From positions 16,614,001 through 16,678,000 of the forward strand of contig JAILWY010000023.1 in assembly GCA_022113835.1 (NCBI GenBank): 64,000 nt of DNA, read 5' to 3'. The notes under the pieces were generated by a model, which was given only the letters and a program-made list of their open reading frames with translations, searched no databases and was not told the origin of the DNA. Shown piece after piece: positions 33,661 through 46,777 of the stretch (position 1 is the stretch's first letter; every line of letters starts with the position of its first letter). Both the position numbers and the translations under genes were made by a program. Origin of the DNA: Atopsyche davidsoni. Its lineage: Eukaryota; Arthropoda; Insecta; Trichoptera; Hydrobiosidae.

Positions 33661-36600
33661 AATAAGGAAAGAGGCTTTTTTCAATAAAACTTCGGCCTAC
33701 TTCAATAAAAATTTTATACCGATGCGTGCATGAATACTCCAGTTCAATTTTTTTAATAAAAATAGACATCTTCGCAGGGCATTACACATCATATTTAGTC
33801 ACAAAACCTACCCCTAGAATAAGGGAAAGTTCGTCTTACGCACCCTTATTTGCTTTCAAGCGCCAACTTATCGTGAATTTTGAGCGAAAAATTATTCTAC
33901 CCTTACAAAAAATATCCCATAACCTCTTCTGTATTCTACAAGCACCTACAGCGCAGCCTAGCTCAAATATTTTTTTTATTAAGATAATAAACATAAATAT
34001 TAGGTAAGTACCTTAATTTAAAAGTCCTGAGTAAAAGTTTTTTTTTTTTCATTAAAATATTATGTCTGCTGTGCATTATTGAAGAGAACATTTTTTTTTT
34101 TGCTTTTCTTGTAAGTAAATGCCCCCTTTTAAATATAAGATTATCAAATTAAATTTTTATTTAAAGATTGTGTTTAAATTCATTTAACGACATTTTTAAT
34201 ATTAACTAATTTAGCATTATGGGTAACTTAACATTACAGTTCCATCTAAGAATCTATGTAACATGTTATTCTGTGAGATTGTTACAAACCTTTCCAGAGG
34301 AAAGGCACCTGAAGGCAAATATGGAAAGTGACCTGGTACTAATTGATATTGATATGTTATAAAACACTCAATTTTCTTTTACAAATGAATTTAGAAAAAA
34401 CCACTCCAACCCAAATACCTGATTACGAGTCATTATTTATTTAAATTCACAGGAGTAATACTTTTATTTTTTAAGGAAAGAGCCATTATAGTCTTAGCCT
34501 TGGGGAGATATATTATTCTATACTTTCATATTCTTCAAGCTTGAGGGGTTCAACATACCCTGTGTTGTCATATCATTTCTACAATGAACGTAAAAATACG
34601 AAATGAAATGTAAAAGGCACTGAACACGCGACTATCGGCACGCCTCTCCCAACGTACGTCTTTTCAAATAATGCTCTTCTGAATTATTTATATTTAATTC
34701 TGTTATCAAAATACTCTGCGCACCTGAGCGCAGGTAGAAATGTTTACCCTTAGGTAAAAGGTAGAATAAATATTCTCGTATTATTCCTGAATACAGACAG
34801 GATTTGCCGGTCCGAGAACATCTGAGGGCATCCCCCGAATTCTTTGCACGCTCTTTCGGTATACATTAACATCCCCTATCCTCACCGAAACATCCTGCGC
34901 TTAATATTATAAACAGCGAGTGATATAGGGCAATGTCTGGAAACAATACTTTAGTTTTTGAGCCATAATCTTAACGTACTTTTATGTTGCCATATGACTC
35001 ATTTATGAAATCTGATTCCTATCAGCGACTTTGATGAATCGTGTAAAGATTTGAAACAAAAATAAAAATCATCTCTTGATATAAACATCAAAAGATTATC
35101 AAACTGCACTCATCTACGGTTGCTTATAATCCCTTTAAAAACCAGCTGCCTATTTTTTACCTATAGCGGTTAAAAACCTTTACAAACGTCGCAAAACAAT
35201 CACCATTTTACTGACAATTTTGCGACAAAGCTGTGTCTCCCAATTTTTGGACAAAATGGTAGCAAAATTCGTTGGAAAATTGGAAAAAAGCACTGCACAT
35301 GATACAATTTGTTGGCCGGATGTTGGTTTTGTTGGGACTTCTGTGCCTTGTGCTTTGTCTTTTCAGAACATAAAAAAGTGAAACCGTATATGTCTGTCAT
35401 TTCACAGAAGTGCATAGGGTATTTTTTATTTATATTGTTTGTTTTTTTGTTAAGTATGAGATGTCTATAAAGTGAAATTCTTTCAAGAAAAGCGAGGCTT
35501 TCAGGAATGTATTCCAATACCACTGGTACTATGTACTTTGACCTCAAACAAATAAACCTTAAAATATTTCACATAATATTACAGTACCACATTAAGTTAA
35601 CAAACTTGGGTATACTTAGTTTATAATTAAATTTAAACATATCGATTTTTTTCTTAATAGTTTCGTTTGATTACAATAGTTATAAATATGTGAGAATAGT
35701 AATTTGAATTTTTTGTATCGTCTTTTATTTATTTAAATATTTTCCTTTAAATCCACAATGCTTAGATTATATTATTTTATAAAAACTACACTTTTAAAAT
35801 AAGGCAATCGTTTATTTTAAAAATTAAATATTGACTGTATAAACACTTTAATATCTATTATTAAAAAATCACTTTTTTTTTATTTCCGTAACTTAGCTTC
35901 TAGGATAACGGTATAACAAGATTAAAATAAGAATATTTCTATATTTTATGGGTATAAAATTTTAAAAATAAGGTTGTTCATCACTTTTAATCATACAGTG
36001 AATAGATTAGTAAAATTACGTATATTTTATCTGCCCAGGTATTAATCTTTAGTTGTGAGATACTTGAGAGTTCCAGGTAGTCTATTGAGATATATTGCGG
36101 ACTTTAACTGGACAGGGAAACAAGTGTGCTTAAAAGTCTCCAGCTTTAGTTGTTACGAACTGGGTCGGGTATAAACTAAATTAACTACTTGCTAAAGACA
36201 AATCGAGCTTTTTAACCGTACTTAAGCGTTAGCTATCTTTTCATAGAGCTTGCGTAAACAGTATTATCATTTATCTTGTTGTTAAAGGCTATTTTAAATG
36301 AAAATTATTACCAGAAAAATCAACTGTTTAAAAATTATTTAAATTAAACTGTGATATATCTTATCTAGAGCTTTTTACCAGAAGAGGTAATTAAGTGAAC
36401 ATCAATTTGAAAAATTATTACTTGTATCCAAACTTGAAGTTTAGGCTATATATTTTATGTTTCTGAAAATTTTTAAATATTCTTTGGCATGTATTTACGT
36501 ATTATTCTAGTACAAACCAAGCCCAAAAATAATGTCGTGTTTATATGCCGAGATTTAAATAAAATATTTTATATATTTAATTTTATTGATATTATGAAGT

Positions 36601-39600
36601 ACTTTAAAAGTTAGTTTTCTAAAATTATCAATTCAAAGTTAATATTTTTTTTAATAAGATTAAAACCTAAATAAATTAAAATATGCATTTCAAAAATTAT
36701 CTTCATCAACTCAGACACCCTTTCCGAGTGAGACGATGAGTTTTTAAACATTAAATACTGAGGTATATTATTTTCAGCAACAAAAAAAGATTTTTTCAAG
36801 AATATTTTAAAAATAAATTGATACTTCCGCAATCTCATTTTTCAAGAAAATAAAAACACATTCTTCTTGGAAAAAAAACGAGGGGAAGGTTTTAAAAAAA
36901 ATAATAAACAAATCTTCGCCCCACTTAGCGCAGTTATTCACACAGGGGTAGCTACCCTCGGCTGATTTACTCCAGAAGTAACGGAGCTTTGAGACTTTAA
37001 ATTACACCCCATCTTGTGGGATGAAAGCTCGCAACTTTCTAAAACATTCTTCAGAAATGGAGTCATTCACTGTATGGAAAATGATAGATTTCATCGTAAG
37101 GGCAGTAGAATATTATGGACCGACCTAATTTATGATCGTTTAATAAAGTGCACCCTCTCTATTTAAATAATATGGATCGCAAGGGTGGGTGATTTAAATG
37201 TTTTTTATTACAAAAAGTTTAAAAGCTTATGTTACTTAATTTGGAAACAAAAATTAAAAATTCATTATACACTGTTATCATATCGTATTATCCATTAAAA
37301 CAACATTGTTTTTTTTTCAACAAATGTAAATAGCCAAACGGCTTGTAGATAAGATTTTTAATTGATTTTTGAGCATTTTCGCTTGTTAAGGGGACTTAAA
37401 AGACTTAAAATATGCAAACTCTTACAAATGATAGAGTATTTTCTGTATGAGTATGAGCTCTATTACAAATCAAACCAGTTTGTTGTGGATTATTATTTAA
37501 ACCGAAACGTCGGAGGACTCAAAGATCACCAACGCCTGTCAAAAAAATACAAACATACCTACGACGCAGCATTTTAAAATTAAATATTTCTCAGAACCAA
37601 AATTAAAATAATAATTATTTAATCCAATTGTCAAAATCCTTTATTATCAGAATGCAGCGGCGGTAATTTAGGAGGACAGTTTACAAAGCGACGGGGAAAA
37701 AGCTCCCGCCATTAACCCAAAAAAGTTTTCCTTTTAAAATTGGGGTCATTTTGTAACCAAATAACTTCTAAATCAAAATAAATTACAGTCGTTATAAGTA
37801 CGCTCATACATTTCCTGAAAAAACCCGAGCATTGTGAGAGGCTTCGGGCCAGCCTGGCAAATGAAACACATTGCCCTGAATTCAAATCTTGAACTGTGTT
37901 ATGAGAATTATAATTATATAATATTTATATTTAAAATAAATATTTAATAATATTCCCACATTCTCCAACATGACAGGTTGACATCTTCAAGCAGAGTGAG
38001 ATCAAATGATTTAACATATCATAATGGAATTCGAATACATAGATATTGAATATAATTATTTGATAGATATTGCAGTACGACATAAATACAGTAATTTTTA
38101 ATACTACACATAGTAAAAACCAGGTAACCAGGTGACCAGGTATTTTTAGTCTTTCATGGTGGATTCTGGTGTCTTTCTCTGATCCCTGTTCAACGCTATT
38201 ACCCTTCAGAAATCCTTCGTTACACCATCAACCATATCATCTCAAATAATAAATTATTAAACTTTACTTCAACTGTTGCCCTGTTCGAGCTTTTCCGATT
38301 AATTGGTCTTGAAAGAAAGGTATAAAAATAAGGTCGTATATATTTTTTGATGATCTATCAACAGTTAAAATATCATTTAAAACATCATGTCAAAGCTATT
38401 GTTTGCATAAAGGATACATAAATAATAAATACCCGAGCTGTATGTGATGTTTTTTTACACCAAAGTCATTTTTTAATAGAATTTTTAAGCGCGGTTCCTC
38501 CATCCGGTACATTTGTTCAGTTTGTATTTGTACCGTCTCTTTTGGACCTCTACTTTTTTTAATTCTCCGTTGGTCTTTTTAATTCGGATTAAGAATGTTC
38601 TAATCCAATTTAAAAGTGGTGCAGAGGGTGGCGAGGGGATCGGGGAGGGGGTCGAAGGCTTTTAATTAAACATTCAGCAATTAAAAAAAACTCTGCTGAC
38701 TTTGCGTTTCACATTTCGCTTCCGAAATACCTGCTGTTTTAAAAACACTCTTGGATTATGCTATGACTCGAGAAGCAATCATATGGCCACCATATAATTT
38801 TCATCAACAAATATGAATGGCTAGGAGATTACGAATATTTTTAAACGTTATTGAGTCAAGTTTTCCTCTTTGGAAGACATTGTCTGACAAAGAACGTTAC
38901 ACTGTTAAAAATTGAGTTTTACGAGTTGAACCAAATAACCATTGAATTTCAATGTTTTTCTATTTATTTTTGTGTTACTTATTACTTCAGGAGTTTTTTA
39001 AGACATAAGATCTGTATTAAGTAAATTAATAATGAATATTGTGTACATAATTAAAGGCCTTGTAAAGCGAATATTTGACGTTAAATCTGAATAAATATTT
39101 GGAATTGAATGAGTCGAAAGTTATGTTTATTTATAAATAAATAATTGTTTAATTCAAATGAAAATTTGTGAACTTCTGAAAAATTAAATCAAGACAGGAT
39201 ATCCGTTAGGATTTCAAACAACAAGTAAATCCAAAGACCCTCTGAAGATGAGCCTTTGTTATCGTAATAAGAGAATTTGCATTTTGTTCTATTGTCCTTG
39301 CCATTGTGTTGGCAGTTCGTTCTATCCGACATCAAATATTATGACGGATCGTATAACACAGAGAGAAAACTGTAACCTCCTGGTGTATTTTAGACCAACA
39401 ATAGAACCTAACCTCGTGTTATTCTGATACGAATTCGGCTCGAGATAACTATAACAGCTCTCTGAATTCAAAATTTATTAACATTTTAAGCTACAGTAAC
39501 AGTCAACGATTCATTTCAAAGCTTAGCTTTGATACTATCCTAAGCATTGTAGAATCCAATAAAGTTTTTAAGTATATTTAACACAACAAGTTAGCAATTT

Positions 39601-41440
39601 TAATTATTCACATGAAGCAATTAAAACAAAATCTTGTTAATCCCAAACAGAGAAAAAAAAAAACAAGGAACAACTTTCACAGAAAAAAAAAATTCAAAAT
39701 CAAAAAATATAAATGGAATATAATTATTAATTAATATATAAATTTAAATAAATAAATTTACAAAAAATGTATGCTGGGGAGCTGAAAAATTTTTCACCCC
39801 CGCATCGAATTCTCTCCATCCCCAAATATGCCGGAAAAATATATTTTCCGTTCTCGCTAATGAATATATAAAGTGTATTTTGTGGCATTTGAATGGAATT
39901 TCACTGCGAGACGGCACTCGGAAATCGAACCCACGAGCTGTGGAAATTTTCTTTATTGCCCATTAAGACCCACCTCTGACATCCAGGCCCGGATTCGGGA
40001 ATTTTTAAACTATTTTAGGCGCGTGGAACTCGTTAGCGTGAAAAACATCTTAGGTTTTTGGATGGAGATGATTGGAAATGTGATATATGCTATTTTTTAC
40101 ATTAATTTAAATGAACAATTTTTTTAAATTATATTTTGTATATAAATAAGTGTCTATTTTAAAAAAATAACCATTTGATTAAAAAACCTACAGTTGTCAC
40201 AAAAAAATTAAGTTCATGCTCACAGTTTAATCATAATATTCTTTTGGTTGAAACTAGTCATGCATAAATGTTAAAATAAACCCAACTTGCAAAAATTATG
40301 AAAAGTTATTTAAAATCATTAATAATATTATATTTTACTATTTTTCTAATAAATAAATAAATTTTTTTTTCAAATATGTTATAAATATTTTAGTATCGAT
40401 GAACATGTACATATAAATTTACTCTGTTTACATTTTAATAATATATTGCATTTGCGAATAAATATGAATATTTTTATATGTAGTAAGCGAATTATATATA
40501 TTTTTTTAATTCTAATACATTTAAAATTAAAAATATAATTCACAGACGTCCTTCGAGCTGACTCTGTACCCGTTGGGGGTTTATTGACCTCTATAGATTA
40601 CTGTCACCTGATATATCCACCCCAAGGCGGGTAGGCTCTGTTTAATAACGAACAAATGCAATCCTAGCAAGGGAAACATCTAGAAACCTTCTTATTAAAA
40701 CATAGCTATTAAAAACTACCCTTTATTGGAAACGTCTTACGTTTATTTTATTTAATTTATTATTAATTACATGAGCTTCAAACCAGAGACCTCCTACAAA
40801 AAAAATCAACGGTCAATGGATTTAAAATAAAAATATATATTTTTATTATTATCTACTTCGTTTTTTTTCTATTTGGGACCATTTAGTAGTAATGTGTTTA
40901 CGTCACGCTAAATTTATTGTATATTCAAAGAAAACCTATAAATTATACACTTCAATAAAAATCGTAATAACTGCAAATCAAGTATTTATATTTAATACGT
41001 ATAAGTTATTCATCGTATCATAAATTACTGAGCAAAACAATTTTTAAAGTTAGCTTCGTTAAATCAATAATTTTTTTTTATTTTTCGTTTATCTTTATAC
41101 TATTTGCTTCCACTGCACATGAAATCCATTAATATCTTGCATTAGATTTATTATGTCCATGCTAGTGTAATTGTTCAACGAAATATGGCATGATCTATAC
41201 GCCGACCCGGCGATGCGTTTATCTATAAATAATGACCCCCATTTTCTCCCCAGGATGGAAGGGTTGAAATAACACAATCCAAATGTTATAACAATACTTT
41301 ATAATAAACATAAGTGTACTTGATTTGATTTTTTACTGAATTTTTTTTTATTATTCTCTTTCTTCTTGCGGGGTTTTTAGAAATGTTCAAATGATTCTTG
41401 AGTGTTGAGCTTCTTCAAGCATTTCAACCGACAACCAAAA
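33661..41440. other. Long AT-rich non-coding stretch
   Basis: No gene was recognised in almost 8 kb. Small decayed retroelement tails occur at 37497-37575 (CCGAAACGTCGGAGG and an AAAAATACAAACATACCTAC end) and 40235-40310. A CAGGTAACCAGGTGACCAGG run lies near 38121-38140. GC-richer patches are at about 38600-38740 and 40550-40640. The 115-codon minus frame at 35200-35547 shows no domain. Confidence 0.5.
40235..40310 (+). mobile_element. Fragment of the hammerhead-bearing PLE family
   Basis: GGTTGAAACTAGTCATGCAT followed by AAATGTTAAAATAAACCCA matches the 3' half of the motif at 30562-30600, including GAAACTAGTCATGCA. The 5' half (CTGATGA) is missing. Confidence 0.5.
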
Positions 41441-41442
41441 TC

Positions 41443-41530
41443 CCTGAAGATGGCCCCTGCACGGGAAACAAAACGTATGAAGCAGCTCTACACCCATGAA
41501 TATAAATCAACCCAAACGACATTGTAGTTT
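41443..41530 (+). mobile_element. Retroelement tail of CCTGAAGATGG type
   Basis: CCTGAAGATGGCCCCTGCAC is followed by ACAAAACGTATGAAGCAGCT and ends ATAAATCAACCCAAACGAC. A similar tail occurs at 52569-52660. I associate this CTGAAGATGG…GAAAC/GT pattern with PLE or related 3' ends; the assignment is tentative. Confidence 0.4.
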
Positions 41531-41589
41531 TAAAATATCGCAAGGCCTCTAAATAGCTATTTGGTTATCCGTTTATAATATTTTATATA

Positions 41590-41740
41590 AAATACTTTTG
41601 TGATTTTTCCACGTGTTTAATTTTTATTGAGGTATCTAGAAATCATTAAAATGAAACATGTGGAAAAATCACAAAAGTATTTTATTTAAAATATTAAAAG
41701 GGAACTTCACAAAGTACACTCTGTTAAATTTTATATACTT
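41590..41740. mobile_element. Inverted pair of Penelope-like tails
   Basis: At 41596-41635 the tail start occurs on the minus strand (GTGATTTTTCCACGTGTTTA). At 41650-41735 it occurs on the plus strand (CATGTGGAAAAATCACAAAA, then GGGAACTTCACAAAGTACAC). The helix module that would sit between them is lost. Confidence 0.55.
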
Positions 41741-41794
41741 CTTCATATTTATTGTTAAATTTCAAATTAAATCGGTATTTCATTGTTTTAAGTT

Positions 41795-42090
41795 TTTATC
41801 AAGGGCCTCTCCTCATAGGAGATTGGTGACCGTTTCACTGAGCATATACTCATGCTGAGCCAGTGTTCATGGTTTTCTAAGGGGAAAATAGTGTAGTGGG
41901 TCCCTGGGTCCTTCTACACCACAGTTTTATATTTAAAAGAAAAGTCTGCGTATTGCTGCTGCCCAATAGCATTATTATATATCCTTTCCTTACAAAACAC
42001 TAGCGTTTAGATCTGATACTCCCTCCACGTACTTCCAGAGCACATCCACTACTCCATTACCGATTCTTTACACACGCTCAGGGTACAATG
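41795..42090 (+). repeat. Dispersed repeat of about 300 bp, copy 2
   Basis: Matches 17628-17960 (inverted) and 57404-57730 through CTCTCCTCATAGGAGATTGG, TATTGCTGCTGCCCAATAGC, GCGTTTAGATCTGATACTCC and ACACGCTCAGGGT. It lies about 60 bp downstream of a Penelope-like tail. Confidence 0.65.
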
Positions 42091-42146
42091 TGGCAGCCAT
42101 GCACAAGCAACAAAATGGGGAAAGCGAGGAGAATTTTTTTAATATA

Positions 42147-43080
42147 CAGTAATACCCCGCTTTACGCGACCTCATTATGCGCGGTTTCACTATAACGCGA
42201 ATTTAAAATTTTGCGTTAAAATTTCGCATTACGCGATTTTTTTATTTAAGAATGTGTATGAACATAATGTAATCATTGACTTCTATTAACAATTAACACA
42301 CTTCAGGCGGGTACCAAATTGACTAAACTGATGTGCAAAATTCGCGTAAAATTGCGCGTGTGAAATCTAGACTATACACTCTTTGATTTGCACTTTTTGA
42401 TTTTTTTTCTTCCGTTTAGCAACTCCGAGTTAATTATGAGATTTTTGTTAATAAATTAAATGTTATTGTTACACAATAGCTTATATTATATTTATATTTT
42501 AAGCGGGTAACCAAATTGACTAAACTGATGTGCGAAGCGGACGAAATTCGCGTAAAATTGCACGTGGGAAAACTAGTCTATACACTCTTTGATTTGCATG
42601 TAGTCAAATAAATTGTTTCCTATAAAAAGTTGAACCCACTTCATACACACTTTGCGGATTACTTGGCATCACAACAACACCACTTTGTCCTAAAAAATTG
42701 TTCAATAATTGGAGGATAATCATTATCTGACCACTCCACTTCTTCATTGTCACTTTGTTCAGAATCACTTGACAGTATTGGTAGAAGTAAAGTTGACGAG
42801 TCCTAAACAAACATTTCGAGCTGTAAACCTAAAGAATAAAATGACCTTCTGCCGCTTTTAGAGTAAACACATTCAAAAACGTATTGATATGCGCCCCGCC
42901 TTCAGGCAGTAGTTCGCGGAACGGGTACTAGTACCCGCCCCGCAAACACAATACATGTATTTTTCAGTAAAAATAACATGTAATACTGCATAAAGTGTTC
43001 TTTGAATTAGAGTGATTTGAAGTTTCACTTAACGCGATTTTTTCCGGAACGCATCCCTCGCGTAAAAGTATAAAGTATTC
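42147..43080. mobile_element. pogo/Tigger-like non-autonomous element
   Basis: Starts CAGTAATACCCCGCTTTACG directly after TA. This is the classic terminal sequence of pogo/Tigger-type Tc1-mariner elements, with palindromic GCG-rich subterminal blocks (TTACGCGA, AACGCGAA). The right end keeps AACGCGATTTTTTCCGGAAC and CTCGCGTAAA but has lost the final CAGTAATACC-like bases, so the end is put at about 43080. Minus-strand sequence near 42650-42800 contains an acidic run (SDSEQSDNEEVEWSDND) that may be left from a transposase-derived protein. No complete gene remains. Confidence 0.7.
42306..42605. repeat. Internal direct duplication of about 100 bp in the pogo-like element
   Basis: CCAAATTGACTAAACTGATG, TTCGCGTAAAATTGC and CTATACACTCTTTGATTTGC each occur twice (about 42312-42395 and 42508-42597). 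The second copy carries an extra CGAAGCGGACG. Confidence 0.75.
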
Positions 43081-43089
43081 TTACCCGAG

Positions 43090-44980
43090 GAAATAGAAAA
43101 AGAGCCGGGTTTCCAAAAGCGAAACTATATAGCAAAGATAAAAGCCTATTCTCCGGGGGTGGACTAATCGATTTAATCGTCGGACCAATTTATCTATGAC
43201 TAACAGCAGTTGCCCTTTGTTCGCACACCTCCGCCGCACTCCGCCATTGTTCTGCGAGATTCATTAAGGTGAGATATAACCCCGAGATCTCCGCCATCAC
43301 GGAACTTGCATTCGGCGGCTATAAATATACACATCGGACTTTTCTTACGATCTCGGTTCTTATCTCCGACAGATTCCGCCCTTTGTGTAAATTCACAAAG
43401 AAAGACATCTTCTGTCTTCTATTGTTTCTTAATATATATACACTTTTAAATTTGTATTAAAAAATGCTACACAGAAACAAAATTCTCTGTTGGGCGCTGC
43501 TCACCGAAAGAGTTTGTTTGCAACGTTCTTGTTTATTTTTTTGCAATTTTTGTGGGTTTTTTTTTTTGATGATGCAATAAAATTACCCTTAAGTGTTTGA
43601 ATCTAATTTCAAAGGATAACAATTCAAGTAGACGTTCATAATTAATACGCACTCGGCATGAAGGCAGAGCCGCTGATTTAGGTGACTCCGGTGCTCCTTG
43701 GCGACATAATTTATAATATCTAGGGAATATCTATAGGAATTAGTATATACGCAGAAAGGCGAGATAATAGATCCGATGATTAGGGTTGCCACCTCTCCTC
43801 TCCTAACCTCGCACAAAGTGTGCTAACTTGGAAGTTGAACATATCATCTTACAGTTCAGAGTTCAACGGTTCAACCCTGTCTAGAGATGGGCTTGGCTAA
43901 GTTCGCACAATCGAATTAATGAATAATTTATTTATTGTTAATACAGTAAGAATCGCAGTGAATTATCAGATAAACGATAATGATATCGTACAATTTTTTT
44001 ATTGATAAAGTGACTTATATATAACTTGTGACGACGCCCATCGTTTATTTTGCTCGATAAGAAGTAATACGAGTAAGCCAGGTGTTTGCAGTTTTTCAAT
44101 GTTTTGTTCTATTCAGAAATTCTATAAAATAGCAAAAAGCACTATAAAATTAATTCTTAAGTAGTTTAAATTTAAAAAATATATTTTTTGAAATATGAAG
44201 TAATCGTTTTCAATTAAAAAATAAATCCACTATTTGCACTCGGATAATGGCCCTTGTTACCCCAATTCCAAAGCCGGGGATGGATCATAAAGAATTAATG
44301 CATTTCAAAATGGCGTATTTCCTGCTTGAACGCATTTAAAGACTGCCAACTATCTCCCCCGACAATAACTTAGTACTCGGATGCCTTTCAGATCATAAAA
44401 GAGCATCTTCGCCATTAACAGGAGGGCTTCCTGAAGCCGTAAGTTCACATTATCTCCATTACAGAATCTACTTATTATTTTTTAATGCTGTTAAAACTCA
44501 TAACAGCGCCAGGCGTGGCCTGCTTAATGCGAAATATATAACATCACAGGGGAACCCCCGGTTATAATAAGGAAACGATACTTTAATCGCGCAATTACGA
44601 ACGGATGTCGGGGAAAAACCGAGGGCGGGGGGCTTTAAAACCCCTGCATTTTTCTGGAAAAATAAAATATTTTAACTTACGACCCCATTAGATATTTAAG
44701 CTATTATTAAATATTCGTTTGCTTGATACAACTAATAAATATATTTTAAATAAGATCAATGCTGAGCTTGTGATAATTGAAAAGTTTAGAAAATAGTAAG
44801 TCAATAAATTCTTACAAAAAATAAAAATTAAACCAATGCTATTAAAAGTGAAATATTTTTTTTAATTCACTGAATTATTTAAACATTTACCAGATAACAA
44901 ATAAGTGCTAAGTGTATTTTTTTATAATTTTAAAAAAGTCAGTCATAATATTGTACCATGAATTATTTTGTAATAAAATT
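43090..44980. other. Non-coding stretch
   Basis: No gene was recognised. A GC-richer patch at about 43140-43390 has short open frames without motifs. Another patch lies at about 44240-44650, including a poly-G run near 44627-44632. Confidence 0.45.
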
Positions 44981-44982
44981 AT

Positions 44983-45099
44983 CTATTAGTGACATCTATA
45001 GTACAAACGCGATAGCGTTACAACAGTTTAGCAAAGTAGTGAACCATTACTACATCAAAATGATTCCGCTAATCATTAACAGATGTCACTATAAGTAGA
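44983..45099. mobile_element. Small MITE-like element
   Basis: AGTGACATCT (44989-44998) and AGATGTCACT (45081-45090) are inverted and flanked by CTATT and ATAAGTAG, giving near-terminal inverted repeats about 15-18 bp long around 80 bp. No clear target duplication. Confidence 0.45.
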
Positions 45100-46250
45100 A
45101 TTGTGAATATTTATTTTACTTTAAAAGCGTTTACTTATTTTTGTTTACGTAATTAAAATAACGATAAAAAAAATCGTCTACTGAAAGTTATTACGAGCGC
45201 AATTTTTAACCTATCAGACAATATTTAGATTTCCTTAAAGCATTTGATTAAATATTTTAATAAAACCGACTGCAATTATATTATTCAAATCTCCAAAGTT
45301 TTAGTTTTAGTTTTGTGCATAGCCGTTAATTTCCTTAATTTTGGGCAATGCAACCAAAATAAATTTTATTTTCATATTTCAATAAATTAAAACGATATAA
45401 CAGTGCAAATATAATTTTCAATTTGAAATGTTAATTTTTTTATTGCTAAAATTATTCTAGGCAGATTAATAAAAATAATTACTAAGATAAATATTTAAAT
45501 AAAAAGTGAAATTTTTTTGTTAAGATAATTTGTTAGATCATGCATTTTAAATGCAATAACTCAATTTATAAATTTATTTTGAAAACCTTCAATAAAATGA
45601 TCTTGATTAAAGTTATAAAAAATCTTTATGAAAATAAATCAATAGCTTAACAGTTTTAAACAATTTTTTTTATAAAATTAAACAAATCAACTTATTTTAT
45701 TTTTATTTTTTTAGATTGCACGCAATAGCCATATATTTTAGTCTATGCTTTATATTTCAAGGCGGATACCGGTCGCTAATGGCATGTACATTTCACGTTT
45801 GACCCTCTACGGTACCGGTTAGCACTCATCCTCGTAAACCGCCTCCATCATGTAAGTTAATCAACTGATAACGGCTCTAATATATTACAAAGTCATTGCC
45901 GGTTCCTTGTGTCTTATTATTTTCAAGATCCTCTTGTCCCAATATATTATTTTGCCGCGTTGAATCTTGACGTATTTTGACAGATTACCCGAATAACACG
46001 TGTATCTCAACTATTCGTTGTCATCCCTACCTTACCAATATTTTGATTAACGAAAGACTATGGATGCGTTAAGGCTCTATTCGATATAAATGTATTATTC
46101 GTTGCTAATATGTGGCTTTATCTTCTACAGGAGCTTCATTGCCGTTTCCAGGACGTCTTTGAGGATCCCCCGCCGTTGTGCTCCGAATCCAAGGTTTGTA
46201 CTTATTTTTTCTGTGATCGTTAGCCGCCGCCACCACGTGTAGTTAACGAT

Positions 46251-46313
46251 TTCCATGATGAATAAAATACCGCCCCAGTCTGAGTTCTGATGAGTGGTTT
46301 TAATTCTGAACCT
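46251..46313 (+). ncRNA. SNORD31: Box C/D snoRNA, U31-like, copy 1
   Basis: Box C ATGATGA (46255-46261), D' CTGA (46280-46283), C' TGATGA (46288-46293), D CTGA (46306-46309). The stretch before D', TACCGCCCCAGT, is complementary to ACUGGGGCGGUA, the P loop of 28S rRNA. The fifth base before D' points to the second G of GGGG, the site I recall as yeast Gm2619 (snR67) and the human U31 site. It directs FBL-dependent 2'-O-methylation in the nucleolus. Intron 2 of the host gene; D box is 74 nt before the acceptor. The naming rests on the guide, from memory. Confidence 0.85.
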
Positions 46314-46480
46314 TCAATATATAGTATAAAGCATGAAATCGAATCGATTATTTGAGATTAATAAATTTTGTATTTATTTCTAGGATTGCACTTATCGTTG
46401 AAAATATTCCGTGATGTCTTCCCCAGGTCTTGAATTATGGTGAGTTGATCATATATTCCCTGTTGATATTTTTGATAATT

Positions 46481-46543
46481 TTCCATGATGAAGCAAATAC
46501 CGCCCCAGTCTGAGTTCTGATGAGTGGTTTTGATTCTGAACCT
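46481..46543 (+). ncRNA. SNORD31: Box C/D snoRNA, U31-like, copy 2
   Basis: Same RNA as at 46251-46313 with a few substitutions outside the boxes: C 46485-46491, D' 46510-46513, C' 46518-46523, D 46536-46539. The P-loop guide CCGCCCCAGT is unchanged. Intron 3; D box 80 nt before the acceptor. The intron around it does not resemble intron 2 beyond the snoRNA, so the copy may have moved as a small unit or the flanks have diverged. Confidence 0.85.
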
Positions 46544-46714
46544 TTAAATAATATATCATCAATTTGCTGAACAAGATTGAATACCTGGAAATCTGGCTAA
46601 CAATTTTTTCTTTTTATAGGACTATCCTGTGCTTAGACACATTTGGTGAATCATCATCATCGCAACGTTCATGAAAGGTTAGTTGAGTTTTCATTATTTA
46701 TTAATTAATCCATT

Positions 46715-46777
46715 TTCCATGATGAAGCAAATACCGCCCCAGTCTGAGTTCTGATGAGTGGTTTTAATTCTGAAATT
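46715..46777 (+). ncRNA. SNORD31: Box C/D snoRNA, U31-like, copy 3
   Basis: C 46719-46725, D' 46744-46747, C' 46752-46757, D 46770-46773. Identical guide to the P loop of 28S rRNA. Intron 4; D box 77 nt before the acceptor. The stretch before box D (GTGGTTTTAATT) is the same in copies 1 and 3 and differs by one base in copy 2, which hints at a second conserved role; I could not match it to rRNA. Confidence 0.85.

Noticed and set aside
35200..35547. 115-codon minus-strand frame
   Set aside because: No recognisable domain, amino-acid composition that of AT-rich chance frames, no splice or promoter context.
43862..43885. tRNA B box (GGTTCAACCC)
   Set aside because: No A box at the right distance upstream and no cloverleaf could be drawn.
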